Shown: positions 41,001-52,633, numbered from the stretch's first letter. The stretch: DNA of 64,000 bases from Allacma fusca (GCA_947179485.1 OX359248.1:55376386-55440385), one strand, 5' to 3'. The notes: generated by a model from the letters alone, not told the origin. A program made the numbers and translations.

Positions 41001-43173
41001 CGTTTGCAGACAGCTTTAAAGGCTGAAATTTGGAATTTTTAGGGAAATGGCACTGTACGTGGAGAGAGGATTTAGTCATCAAAATCTTTTGAGCCAAAAT
41101 AGGATCAAACAAGTATTTTAAATATTCGATTTCTTTGTAAATACCTTCCTGTTAGGACTTGTTTATAAAACCCCAAAAATCTCAAAGGGAACCTCACTGT
41201 TTTAATTTGTTTTCTACTAAACTGAAACCAACTGAGCATCAAGTAAGTGAAAAGTCGCACTCTCATGATTTGGGCATCCTTTTAAGGCTAGTTTGGCAAT
41301 CTCATGCATTTTTTCATTAAAAATAGTTAATATCATTTTTCGTATCGAATTTAGTTAGATTTAGGGATGCCCTTTTAGTCAGAGTGTACTATTTAACAGT
41401 ACTTACAAGGATCATATATATCTACAATAGCTCCATCAGAATCACGCACGCCTGCAAAAGCAAATATTAAATGTGTGCACAAGTTCCCGTCAAAATCTTG
41501 AATCTTAAAGTCTCCAGGCGCTAAAAAATTCAATCAAAAAAAGCACAATATTACATCAGATCTTATAGCTGTTTTGACAATTCTTTTCCACTTAAACACA
41601 TGCTTAAAGTTTCCTTACCGACTCTTCCTGCGGACCAAGACTGCCAATAGCAAACAATTACACCTGTAAAAATAATGTACAATTTTTTTTTTATTATTAT
41701 TATTATTTTATATTTACTCTCCCAAATCTTTCATCAGATTTCTTCATATGATTTCGTCTGCTCTTAAAATTACTTATCAAAATGATTTTAGCATTTTGAT
41801 AATTTTGATAATTGGACTGCAGGAGTAGTCCAGCACTGAATGTACTCAACTACCATCGTTGAGGAATGGCTTCAAAGCCCAGTGCCCCTGCAGTCGCGGA
41901 GGTGAGAGAAAGAGAGAGATAGATGTTGGGTTCTGTGGGATGTACTGCTAGTTAGCATGCACCCAAACACTCACTTCAGTGTGAGTGAACTTACCGTTCT
42001 TCGGGATATGGGTGCCTCTGTTACAGCTAGACAGTGCACCCTCTGTTCGTCGTGGGATATTATCTCCTTCTATGTTACCTTGCTCTCTCTCCTCCATAGA
42101 TTAAGCAAATTAGGTTAAGATTAAACGGGCTGCGTCCCAAACCATATTAACATGCAATGTAAAAACTGAATGTAAGATTGTTATAGTCTGTGTACTGAAA
42201 GACAATAAAGGTTGCTTTGCTTTTGCATTTTGATAATTTGAGCAAACAATACATTTTTCACTTAAAACACAACAATATATTTTAAGAAATACAATTTTGT
42301 AAATATAATTACTTCAATTTTCTCTCTCTTTAAATGGTGCATATATGTCCTACACATGTGTATGGCTAAACTTCTTAAAAGAATTAAACCTTATCTTAAT
42401 GTACAAGATATTTGTACAAGTCTTTGCAAATTTCCTCAAATTCACCCATAAATACCGCAAAAATTCTTTAAGATGAATAGCATATTTTTTTAGAATTTCG
42501 TTTTAAAACAATCTGTATGTACTCCTCTCCCAAAAACGTGCTTGGTTTTTAAAATAAATAAATTTCTAAACATTTAAATCCAATAAACCCCAAAATTACA
42601 TAAAACGCTACAATGCACTTTATAGAGACCACCGGTTTTTGGCATCTTTAAAAGCTACCCGATATATGTATTGATTATCCTTCAACACTGATTACGTTGG
42701 GCTGAGAGAGAGAGAAAATAGTCCGTTAGAAAGGAGTACGCGTTAAACAACCATCTGTTATTGTAAGAGTTGCCTATAATTATGCTTGTGATTTTATTAT
42801 ACCTTCTGAAACAACATATCCGACTCCAATGCAAGCAAATACCATCAGAAGACGATCTGTAAATATATTAAACCCAAATTAGTGATCTCATTATTGTGTA
42901 TTCTTTTGCAAAGAACAAATAACATTTTAGTTTGTAACTGAGGATTCATCTAAAATATATTCGGCACAATAAAAAAATATCCCTAAAGGGGTCTGGTGTA
43001 ACAAAAGTATACTGTTAAATATTTTTTACTGGGGTAATAGGAATTTTATTGAATATTTTGGAGCCAATATGTATATAGGCACAATATTTAGGACCCTTGG
43101 TGTCCTTAATAGCAAACCGCACTTTGTGCATTGTAACTCTAAAAGTTGAAATATCTAAAATAAACTTACTCAT
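35037..43173 (-). CDS. GH18 chitinase-like protein, complete (11 exons)
   Basis: Secreted glycoside hydrolase family 18 enzyme predicted to cleave chitin, for cuticle turnover, gut or immunity. Exons in coding order: 43173-43170, 42856-42803, 41663-41619, 41520-41407, 40853-40582, 37017-36896, 36690-36552, 36231-36174, 36034-35907, 35563-35435, 35207-35037; every border is GT-AG and phases match, giving 411 codons plus stop. The first exon is only ATG plus one base. A signal peptide (LLMVFACIGVGYVVSEG) is followed by strand 1 (VIVCYWQSW), LCTHLIFAFAG, KVLLAVGGW, the catalytic DGIDMDWE box (D132, D135, D137, general acid E139), LMSYDLR with the conserved Met-Tyr-Asp, and GGIMIWSIDMDD near the C terminus (W370). 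The active site is intact, so an enzyme is favoured over a non-catalytic imaginal-disc growth factor. No chitin-binding CBM14 domain follows: the protein stops at the end of the barrel. Confidence 0.93.
37493..38793. mobile_element. Non-autonomous hAT-like element built from CAAGTTC words, host of a second MITE
   Basis: The left end TAGACCTCCGTTCGGGTCAA and the inverted right end CAGAGCTGCGCTCAAGTTCA align at about 15 of 21 bases. Directly outside lie CTCGGCAA (37485-37492) and CTCGGTAA (38794-38801), an 8-bp target duplication with one change, the hAT hallmark. Both outer arms are packed with the words ACTTGAACTTGA, CCGAACTTG and TTCGGGT in both orientations. There is no transposase frame. 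A second element (38028-38449) sits inside it, so about 870 bp belong to this one. Confidence 0.7.
38028..38449. mobile_element. Non-autonomous hAT MITE built from GGTCTGGTCC words
   Basis: An exact 18-bp inverted repeat, GATGCCAATGGTCTGGTC, starts four bases in from each end (outer bases TAGG and TTGT). The element is flanked by identical 8-bp copies of GTTTCTAG at 38020-38027 and 38450-38457. Duplication length and TAGGGATG-type end fit hAT elements. The arms repeat GGTCTGGTCC/GGACCAGACC variants many times, the middle is plain AT-rich DNA, and no protein is encoded. Confidence 0.88.
38930..40505 (+). mobile_element. 5'-truncated Jockey/CR1-like LINE with stop codons
   Basis: One frame from 38934 to 40337 encodes the reverse transcriptase and C-terminal part of a non-LTR retrotransposon: RPISVLP, QFGFRKRKST, FIVDLKKAFDSV, GGVPQGSVLGPVLF, catalytic YADD (about 39415-39426), then FKYLGIVLD, SHIDYALPVWG and the terminal YRAAILWNSLP phrase. 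The frame is cut by in-frame TAG codons at 39729-39731 and 39975-39977. The endonuclease and ORF1 are missing. The 3' end has AATAAA and a short ATTAC tandem tail (about 40485-40505). It lies antisense to the chitinase-like gene in its intron. I could not find a clear target duplication. Confidence 0.85.
38934..40337 (+). pseudogene. LINE reverse transcriptase pseudogene
   Basis: RNA-dependent DNA polymerase domain of the LINE above, with fingers, palm and thumb motifs in order and the aspartate pair of YADD present. Two amber codons split one otherwise continuous frame into three parts (to 39731, to 39977, and to the natural-looking stop at 40337). No frameshift is needed to read the family motifs through. 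The copy cannot make a full protein. Confidence 0.85.
41253..41391. mobile_element. Short MITE in chitinase intron 4
   Basis: The inverted ends GCACTCTCATGATTTGGGCA and GTACACTCTGACTAAAAGGG (right end read inverted) share CACTCT and GGGCATCC at the same spacing. About 140 bp, AT-rich, no frame. It resembles the TACACTCTC/TACAGTC-type ends scattered through the window. Confidence 0.55.
41806..42224. mobile_element. SINE-like retroposon with 15-bp target duplication
   Basis: Exact copies of GCATTTTGATAATTT lie at 41791-41805 and 42225-42239 around a 419-bp insert that is more GC-rich than its surroundings. The insert starts with a compact region (about 41815-41897) that can fold into nested stems: GACTGCAGG with CCTGCAGTC, GCACTG with CAGTGC, CTCAAC with GTTGAG around a 7-base loop, and GGCTT with AAGCC. 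It ends with GACAATAAAGG and a TTGCTTTGCTTTT tail. There is no protein frame. The long duplication and simple 3' tail show target-primed insertion by a LINE. I could not match it to a tRNA, 5S or 7SL source. Confidence 0.75.
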
Positions 43174-46100
43174 ATTGAAATGCCCCTGTAATGACAGTTT
43201 TCAAGTGTAACTTAAATGGTAAAACTGTAAATGCGACTGTTCTGATACAAATCTCATTTCAACTGCTGGCCAGATAAATAAGTGATAAATAAATAACCCT
43301 CTGAAAATTCCTTTGAAATCGCTTCTGCCAAATGGAGATGTATTTCTGACGTCAATATTTGTATTCTTATCGTTTTTAAAGCTGCATAAATTTTTTGCAA
43401 ACTCCGATTCTGATCTAAGCCAAAATTCAAGGCCGAAAATACATAAAAATTTGACTGTACAGTAAACGCTCGCTATACAGAACCCCAGAGTGATTTACAC
43501 TTGTCGCTTCATACAGATTGCTTTAAGGAGTATTTTCTCATTTGTGTGAAAGAAATTTAGTTTTAATTCTTATTTCAACCCACATGACTGCGTAACATTA
43601 TGAGAGTGCAGTCAACTCTCCCTGTATCAATCCTCACAATAGTCCCATTCCAAGTAATTTTTATTTTTTGGGAAATAAATATTTGCATGCATTCAACTAA
43701 ATATCCCATACTGCGTATATTTGTAATTAATAACAGAGTGTGTGAAAATAGTGCACTCTCTGCTTTAAGAACAGGCTTTCCAAATCCAATTCCTGCTTGT
43801 AGTATATTTTTCAATTTGGGCTTCAGCATATTTTCTATTAATTTCAATTTCACATACCTAATATGATATTTTACTCTTAATAATAGCGAATACACGAAAC
43901 TCGGACTATGCTGGCCATTACAACAATAGCCTTTGAATTTTAGGAACAAAATATTTGAACATTTCCATTTACCCTAATTTTATTTGTATCCGGCAAAGAG
44001 CATGCTGATACAAGAGTACAAATTGGACATATTTAAGGGAGCCGTTATAAAAGCAGCCTACTGTATCCTTCGTCCTAATTATATCTAACTTGATTAACGC
44101 TTGATAGCAAGGGCTTACTGTTTTATCTGAGTTACCTTCATGTACTGCGAATTCTGAGGATTCTTATCACAGCGACAGATGACAACAAAATTAACTTATA
44201 CAATGTGATTAAATAGATTTAAAAATTTTCACTTTTCGAGATAACTGGGACAAATCTGTCAGTGGGAATTTCTATTTGTGCCTTTTAAATAATTATACGA
44301 ATCTTTGATATGCTCAAAACTGTTCAACATGTCATTAGATAATATTGATAATGTATTTTAGATATTGACAATACGTACACCCAAAGTAAACACTTGAGCT
44401 TTATACAGTAAATTATCCTTATGAGATCCTTTATATAAATATGTGAGAATCTAGGGGTAATACAAATAAAATGCAGTTGGAACTCGCAGTATCGACATAA
44501 ATTAAGATTCCTTCAAGATTACATACGTATTTACATGTTAAAGCATACCTCTAAAGCAGCGTAACGGTTTAAAATGAATTATTGTTGGAATGTGGGTACA
44601 GTGAGAGTGCCCAGTACAATGTACACTTTTCTATGTACTGTACATAAGTTCCTTTAAAAAACAACATACATATGACTTTTGCAAACCGGTGCTCTGGTAA
44701 GAGGGGAAAATAACACTGATAAATACACACACAGATACAAATTTGTACGAGTTCAAACTACAAGCAACACTTGAGAAGTAGTAATATTGGGAGTGTTGAC
44801 TGTATGATTCATTACTTCACCTCAAAACATTTGACAAATAAAATGCAATTAATTTCTAATTAAGAAATAAATGGTTTCTTTTAAAGACAAAAGGTAAAAA
44901 GTAAGGTTGTAAAAAAAGGTAAAATTGTAATTGAGGAATAGTAATTAAGTGGTAACATTGAAGCAAAAAAACTACTTTTAGAATATTTTATAAAGTGATT
45001 CCACTGTAAGAATTCACGGTCTACTCTCAAAATGTTTCCGAGGTTTGTATCAGATCCTCTTTGTGGTAGAAAACGAAGAAAGATTATTAAGAACATGTGT
45101 ACAGTTTAAGCGGATTTTACTCATTTTCCCCTCATCTACCATTTCGTTTCCAATGTAAAGTGGATATAACGGAACCATACATTATATATAACCATACAGA
45201 TATAATGAATTTTCTTTAGATACCAACAATGTTTGAACACATTCCTAATTACCATAAATGTATTGTTTAAAAATATCGATTACAGTTATTTAATAATTTC
45301 ATCATCATTTATCAATTTAGTTAATTATTAATTTCATTCTATGATTGTAGATGCTCTTATAAAAAGAATACACTTTATGTCCCTTAATGTTTTAATGGAA
45401 AGTTGAATTCCACATAGGTACATAAAGAGTGACTCCTTGTCGCACCAAGTGAATATTAATGTGAGACCAGTCTCGCTGAATTAATCGATAGTCCAAAGAA
45501 TGAGTTAATTGAGTGAATATTGGGATTCTGTAACAATTATTATTATTCTCTCGAACTCACAATCAGTGAAGTTCTTAGGAAACTACTCATTAGAATTCCG
45601 CCTGGATCTTAAATTGTCTAATTAGGTAAGACATTTTGGATCACTATGAACCACTCCAGCAGTGAAGGAGCTCTTCTACGTTTATTGTCTCAACTTGGAA
45701 AATTGACATGTTCACAAATTTGTCTGAACGTTTTTGCTCCTTATAAAACTATTTTTATAAGGTCAAAACTCGCTATGAGGAATTTCCTTATTACAGAACA
45801 TGCTCTTGTGTAAATACAAATTTATTCGGTCTGGAACATTCACATTTGCCACAACGTTATTTTCTCCTTATAAGAGCACTTCTTTATCAGAGTAAAATGT
45901 CATTGTTTTGAGGATGCTCTTATAAAGAGAGTATAATGTAAGCATATAATTCCAGTCCTTGCTATAATGGATCCAATCACAAGTGCACTTTCGCTACGGG
46001 GACATAAATATTTGTATACATGGTCGTTTACTACAATGTGAAGTTTTATATTTCCATATGACATAATATTTCTACCAGAGCCAAATTTTGCTGGGTTACT

Positions 46101-46556
46101 TTTATAAAGGGAATGTATTGTAGGGAAACGATTATTATTGTGAAGCAAGGGGTTTCGGATATGATGCTTTAGTTGAAGTTATCCCAGAGTGGAAACCTAA
46201 CCAAAAGACAAAGACGAGGAAATCGCTTTGAGAGGTTCATTTGAGATTCTCATTGAAGCAAAACAAGAGAGAGAAAGAGCTCCCTCAGCAGAATATTTTA
46301 CTCATTTTCAGTAGAGCCCTAGCCTTGAATTTGAATGAGAAAACTTTGATCAAGTGGTTTTAAATGTCAGAGTGCTCTTTTTACAAATAATTGTCGTACG
46401 ATCATTATGTCATTACAGGGGTTAAATTATTTGGGCACATTACATTTTCCAGTGATGTTATTTTACCTCGTTATAAGAGTCTACTGTCATAAACATGTGC
46501 AGCATAAAATGAAGCATGTCTCTATTCGGTTTAATAAAATTCATGCAGTAATTATA

Positions 46557-46755
46557 TAGAGGCATCTCTGGTTTTAACGGATGGCTGCCACCGGATATTT
46601 CGCTAAAACCGACAGGACTGTCTACGTCCTGCTATGTGGAAACAATGATTAACGAATGTGCATTTAACGGACAGATTTTATACAGGACTCAAGTTGAGTG
46701 TTCTGTAGGTACGTTACAGAAGGGGTTGTCGGTAGAGTCAGTACAGAGGCCTCTA
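46557..46755. mobile_element. Possible small MITE
   Basis: The left end TAGAGGCATCTCTGG and the inverted right end TAGAGGCCTCTG bracket about 200 bases; the interior GGTTTTAACGG resembles pogo-type ends. Only about 12 terminal bases can be matched, so this is tentative. Confidence 0.3.
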
Positions 46756-47698
46756 ATTCATTATTTTCTCCATGTGTGTGGAATCTATTCGTAAAACTCA
46801 TTTACCATAATTTTAGTTATTCCCATCGTTTTAAAACCATTGTAAGAGCCAAATTTTGATTATTTTTATTGAGAATTTATTATAACGAAAGTGTTTGTGA
46901 CGATGTCAAAATTAGGGGATTTAACAGATGTACATATTTTCTGACCGGCTATAATTATTTGTCAAATGATCTGTGTATTCAGTTTATATGTAATTATGTT
47001 TAAGATTTTGACCCCTCATTTTTGTTGCATTTGAGCAGCTGAAGCCTCCAGTGCCTAATAATTTGATTCCTGTTCTCTCTTGAGCATGACAAGATTCTTA
47101 TTTTAAAATATGTAGATACATATATAACTAAATGTTAAGGAAAGCTGAAGAAGCAATAAATGTCTGAAGAATACATTTCTAGAGCAATTTTTTTCTAATA
47201 AATATTATTTCACTTCTCATCACCTTTTCGTCTGAGAACGGGAGCTTTTATTACACTATGAAAATTGCATTAGGACTGAACACGCCAGAAGTAAATCGGA
47301 GTCAAAATCAATTTCATGGTTGGCAGTATTCTAGAAATATTTAGGAAGAACCTTTTTACGTTATTTTACGCATCCGCGAATTTCGACATGAATAGGGCTG
47401 TACTCTTACTCTAAATTTCCACTGTGAAACGTCATACTATCTGTTGGCAAAATATTTCTACCCTTTTGGTTTCCAACAATGGTAGTGTCTCATTATAAGG
47501 CCAAATACTCTTTAGCTATAGTAAACTACCTTATTTGAGTCAATCTCCGTTTGGAGACACATCTTTTATCACTTTCCACATAAAACACCTTTAACGCCTT
47601 CCTTTTTATGGACCACCTGCAATGAAATCTCGCTATTACGGACTTGAATTTATTGTTCTTCGGGAAAAATATGTTAGTACGTCCTTTGTATGGCTTTT

Positions 47699-47770
47699 TC
47701 GTCGCTGAAGAGGCAAAATGCTCAAATGATGTTGTACAGCACTTAGACCATTTTGCCTCTTCAGCGACGA
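47699..47770. repeat. Perfect 22-bp hairpin, 28-base loop
   Basis: Bases 47699-47720 and 47749-47770 are exact inverted copies (core GCTGAAGAGGCAAAATG), separated by 28 bases. The stem begins and ends abruptly with no extended pairing outside. Arm and loop sizes are like a small-RNA precursor, but a perfect stem is unusual for a conserved microRNA and could also be a tiny fold-back element. Either strand could be transcribed. Confidence 0.85.
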
Positions 47771-48479
47771 TATGCTAATCGGTGTAGAACATCAAACATT
47801 TATAAAAGTAACTAATCTTATTTAACAGGAGTTGTCATAGTGACAGCGCACTGTATCTGATATTTAGTCTTCAAAACGTTTGCTACAGTAAATGGAAAAT
47901 ATACGGCCGGTTGTGAGCGCAATTCAGATAATTTCCTATGAACTAATTATTGTAGTTGCAAGTAAATATTTGACTGTGATAAGATCCAATTGAGTGGAAT
48001 GGATGTGTACGTCCCTTGAGTTCCTGAAATTTCTCGTTAAATAGATAGTTTTACGTGGAAACTTATCAAGAATAATAATTAGTAAGTCTTAGTATTATGA
48101 CAAACAAAATATAATAAAAATAAATCAAGGCTTTTAAAAAATTTGACCCCATCAGCGATTGTTGTCAGTTTAAAAACATCGTAAAATCCGGATTTTTTAG
48201 ATTTCTATTACAGTAATAGTTTTCAAAATCCAGTGACCGCTTAAAAACCAAAATCCTTTGATAGAAATTATAACAGCACATGTGTGAAGCGAAGTTATGA
48301 AAAAAATGTTTGTCTAGCAGAAGAGAAAACGCTTTTACATAGTTACATGTGTTTACAGTGTTACATAGTACATTGTATGAGTTACGCAATAAATGGTTTT
48401 TGATTTAAAAAAAAGTCCCAGCCTATTTCTATTTTCCACGTTTCCTTTATTATTTTCTGAAAAACTGGATGAGGACAAT

Positions 48480-48643
48480 GGTCTGCATATGGCAATTTTT
48501 CTCATTTGCTCTGTGCAAAGACCCAACATTGACAGATTTTGACACTGATTGTGAGACTTGATGAACTTGTCCTGCAGATCGTAATAACCACATCTGCAGT
48601 CGGCAGTGTAGAAAGGGGCCTGATCGGCTGAACAAGTTACGAC
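48480..48643 (-). CDS. Weak candidate: cysteine-rich (EB/EGF-like) exon
   Basis: One minus-strand frame without a start codon reads a cysteine-spaced peptide including ADCRCGYYDLQDKF, then NQCQNLSMLGLC, a pattern like arthropod EB modules (CxC..GYY....C...LG..C). Possible acceptors lie at GTTCAG (about 48628) or upstream at TTTTCAG. No neighbouring exons of such a gene were found, and a competing frame is also open. The composition is suggestive, but this may be a remnant or chance. Confidence 0.25.
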
Positions 48644-50651
48644 TTACATACAACTCCTGCGGTGCCTGAAAAGGAAACACAGAACAAGCCCGTCGTCCAT
48701 CAAGTTTATTCACAACGCTCCACTAGTCAATGTAAACTCCGTGGGGCTTTTACGAGAGGTTGCTCTACAATATCAATCTAGGTGGGTGGGTCTGAATTAC
48801 TGCTCCGTCCTTGTGTGTTTATTTTATTGAATTTATTAGGACCGCTACTCAATTGAGCCTCACCTTAGGCTCGAGGGTTAAATCCAATTAATTTAAATTG
48901 ACCTGGACAAATCCTTCACAGTACTTGAGTTGCAATCGATTTATTTACTCATTGTTAGTCCGCTTGACTCCATTGTTAGTCTCGATCGTATTAAAACATT
49001 AATAATTAACAATTCATTAAAAGCTTGTCAAAAGATGCGAAAGATCATATTAACATTTTTCTCTTACATCAACTGTTTCGTTTCTTTAGAAGTTTTTGCA
49101 AAAGTGCTATGTTGTAATGCATAATACATTAATATAATATAATACTAATATATAATACTAATACTAATAAGTACTTGAGTTCACACAATAAGTTATTATT
49201 GCTTATTACTGCAACGGATAGAAATATATTAGAAATGTAGAATAATAGTTCAAGGTCGAAATGTTCCTAAGGAACAACATTTACATCAGACGAAAGATTA
49301 GATTCTTAAATGTTACTTATTTTATAAACTATAACTCAGTTTAAATCTGATTGAAATTAAAAAACAGTTACTACGCAAATGACCATTCTTACAATAAATA
49401 CGAAGTTCGTGGATTGTAGCACGCTTGTATCACGCTGGACGCTCTGTAGTGGAATTTTACTTGTCAGTAATGCTGTAAAGAACTATTGTTTTGTTGTATG
49501 TAATTTTCGACGAAGATAAGGCTAGAAAAAAAAACAAATCTATAACACCTTTTGGAATTGGAAATGTTTTGAACAATTTTTTTCCTCGAAAATAAAATGG
49601 TATTGAAAAATCTCTATATTTGTTTTTCCTAGTCCTATTTTCGTCTACATACATTAATCTATCATAATGTGTGCATTTATGGACGTTTAGCATGTTTGAA
49701 TGGTACTTAAAATATTTTGTGAACTTTTGAAAATGAAATTTTCTTATGGCATTTAACGTGTAAAATTTTAAGTCAGACAGGGAAAATGGGGGGCCCCATA
49801 GAAAATTTTAAAATGGGTCAATTTTGTAAGGAAAAATGTACGACGACTGGATATTTGAAAAAAACTACAAAAATAGGCATTTGCTACAAAGATCAAATTT
49901 CCTCTTTGGTCAGCTCGACCACTTTTTGGGCCAACGTTGTGGCGTAGAGGTCGCGTCTTCCTTAAGCTAGTGCCTAGAGAGAGAAGTGAGAATATGTATG
50001 TAGCTGGAAGTTGAGGATGAGGCTGTCTCTCCCGTTTTAGTAAGACAAGTGTGAACCATTCTCTCCACAAAATTGGCATCTTTTTCTTGAAGTTTAATTG
50101 CTGGAAAAATGTGGCATGAGGACAGGTTTTGAATCAGGTAAGATATCATCTAAGATAGATTAGGCCTAAATAAAATAATTAAATTTCTTTAGAAATGTAA
50201 ATTTTGAAAGAGTTTGAAAAGGCTCGGATAATTTGTATGTAAATGGACCAAACATCCCTGATACTACTGGAAAAAGAATTTGTCTTTCACCTTGGCCTCA
50301 ACAGATGACAAAATTTTGTAGAAACATGTCCTAAGACAGTATTTCGGAAAATGTCTACATCTTTTTCAGACTCACTACTTCGAGTTGGACCGAAAGTTTT
50401 TTTCGAATTCAGCTCATAGTACGACGATGAAAACCAATCCTTGTTTGTAGGTCCGTTAGAGTAAAAACGGTTTGTAGAATTTACCCACTAAAAATCTAGT
50501 TATTGTTCTGAAGATCTGAATTCGTTTCTAACCACCGCAGTGTACAGCGAGCTACAAAAACGTTCATTTTCTAACCAACAGGACACCCGTTTTAAGAACG
50601 GCGGTGACAGTACGGTAACATAATCAAAAGCTCGTCATCAAATAATGGTTA

Positions 50652-50725
50652 GAGAATTCGCTAACGGGGGGAATCCAACAATGTTTAAATGTTGAACTAG
50701 ATCACTCCCAGTTAGTGAATTCTCT
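50652..50725. repeat. Inverted repeat
   Basis: AGAGAATTCGCTAAC at 50652-50666 pairs with GTTAGTGAATTCTCT at 50711-50725 with one mismatch, around a 44-base loop that itself contains CAATGTTTAAATGTTG. Likely the ends of a very small element. Confidence 0.6.
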
Positions 50726-52094
50726 TTCCATTTTAGATTAACAAAAATAAACTCTTATTATTGATTTTACATATTAGATCGCACTTACAACGGGTGGACC
50801 CTATTGGTTTACAAACAAGTACCAGACATCAAGTTGCTCAGTGTTGATGTGTAAATACACACTCCCTGAGAATCTCAGGATCAATTTGAGGTTAAAGAGT
50901 AAGAGATGCTGTAGAACTTGTCGTTACAATTTGAATCAATTGTTTATACAAAACGTTTGTTATAAGAGGACCCATAAAACCATCACTTTTTCTATAGGGA
51001 CAAAGATTTATGGACACATTATCTTTACCCGAAATACAATTAGTCTACTTTAAAAATCATACTGTAACATCCCGTTTGACTGGGACATGTGCCCAAGTCT
51101 TGGTGTTTTAATTGAATCGTGGATAATTGTCGACTTGAATTGGGGTAATTCAATGAGAAATGTTGGCAGTGAATAATAATTATTGGAAAATCTGTAGCAA
51201 ATTTATTCAATTCAAAAGTAAAGGCTGAAATTATGAACAAGTAATTAATCCATTAATTATTATTCCAAGTCAATACGGGTGAGTCGTTCGCTTTGCCTCA
51301 TACATACGCAATGACCAAATTTTATCCCTGGAGATATTATTCTCCTTTCAATGTCTCTTCTCTAGCTCCTAAACTAACACTTCTATTTTACGAACACTGA
51401 CTGACAGTCAGCACTCTCTCTTTTAAGTTGTTCAGAGTACCAGCTGATGTTTTTTCCACGTTGTGCTAACCGGCAGTTTTCCAACTTCCAAGGGTGAAGT
51501 TTGAAAGCTGATGAAATCTCACTGCAGAATTTTCGGTGATAAATCCGTTTGTCCTAATTACAGTACACCAGATTCTGATTTCGTATGCATGTAATTTTCA
51601 GATACATGAAAAGTTCAAATGCACAATATTTTCTGCAATTCTCACTATACTGTGAGAACTGAAAAATATTTTCTCAAAAGGGTTCTCGTAAGAATATTCT
51701 TGGTTAATTTTTTTTGGAAAAGCATATAATGGTACTACAGTTGTAGTGGACTTCTTTAAAGTAGTTTTTTAATACCAGAAATTCATTTGGAAACGTTACG
51801 TAACTTATCCCCGAGTCAAAACTTATTTTGGAAAAAATTTGAAACTTGGTTAAACAATTTAAAACATTCAAAAATTGGCTTAAAATATCCTGACTTTGCT
51901 TAAACTACATTGACAGTTTTTAGCTAGTGAGGTGATAAAAAATACTGGAGGAATTGAATATCTTTTGCCGTTGCCCCTTTTATGGATTAGGAAGGCAATC
52001 GTTTCTTGGCGCCTGTGTAGGAGCATTTAATATTTTGGGCAAATGTTGCTCCTGTAAGGGATGCTCCAGATCCTGTAAATAGAGTAAACAGAAC

Positions 52095-52098
52095 ATAT
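52095..52098. other. Target duplication, left copy (ATAT)
   Basis: ATAT precedes the 5' LTR and is repeated at 61557-61560 just after the 3' LTR. Four-base ATAT duplications are typical of Ty3/Gypsy insertion at AT-rich targets. Confidence 0.85.
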
Positions 52099-52633
52099 TG
52101 TAAGGTATAAATACATAGTTGTAAGAAGTGTAGTTGTAAGAAGTGATTTTAGTCATGTAATAAAATTGTTATTAGTGTTAAAGCTCAGCTCTAGCTGCGT
52201 CTAGAGCAGAGTAAAGAATCCCTCACGAGGGACTTCTCACGCTCCACTTTTGGACGCGTCTCATCTCATGAAATGATGTAATCATGCATGAATCACACAC
52301 GACAGTGTTAAAGTGTGTGCAAATCTTATTTGCGAACTTCAGTCTTAGACTGAGAGTTATTCCTTTCTGTTTGATTTTTAGAATCCTCTGAGATTCCCCG
52401 TTTGTTCTATTTTTAAGTTTCTGAAGTTATTGTTGAAGTAATTATCATTTCGTTTTCAGTTTCCTTTTGAATAAATAATCAGCCTTCGGGTTATGTTATT
52501 CAATCATTGTGTGGATTACATTTGAGACCTTTATTAATTGCTTTCATCCAATTAATTACATTTTTAGCACGATCTATAGTTGATCAAGTTTAGAATGTTG
52601 CTCAAATGGAGTGACCTCATCTTGACCTTAATA
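52099..52633 (+). repeat. 5' LTR (535 bp)
   Basis: Begins TGTAAGG and ends CCTTAATA, so the ends are partly inverted. TATAAATA at 52106-52113 and AATAAA at 52470-52475 are possible promoter and poly(A) signals. It contains two perfect short hairpins (CTCTAGCTGCGTCTAGAG and CCCTCACGAGGG). One difference from the 3' LTR: A at 52592. Confidence 0.95.

Larger units (their letters stand above)
43174..52094. other. Intergenic, no certain gene
   Basis: About 9 kb upstream of the chitinase-like gene. It contains the 22-bp hairpin at 47699-47770, a weak cysteine-rich exon candidate (48480-48643), a poorly preserved MITE (46557-46755), an ATACTA-type repeat near 49125-49175, an inverted repeat at 50652-50725, and many TTATAA-centred MITE-end fragments (43458, 43608, 44045, 45910, 46085, 46466). 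No frame shows a known domain with confidence. Confidence 0.5.

Noticed and set aside
41815-41897. Self-cleaving ribozyme (HDV-like or hammerhead) at the head of the SINE-like insert
   Set aside because: The stems do not follow the HDV double-pseudoknot order because there is no room for the P3 hairpin, and the hammerhead core words CUGANGA and GAAA are absent.
41815-41897. tRNA gene
   Set aside because: A 9-bp outer stem and anticodon-like arm are present, but the T-arm closing pair and D-arm bases do not fit a tRNA.
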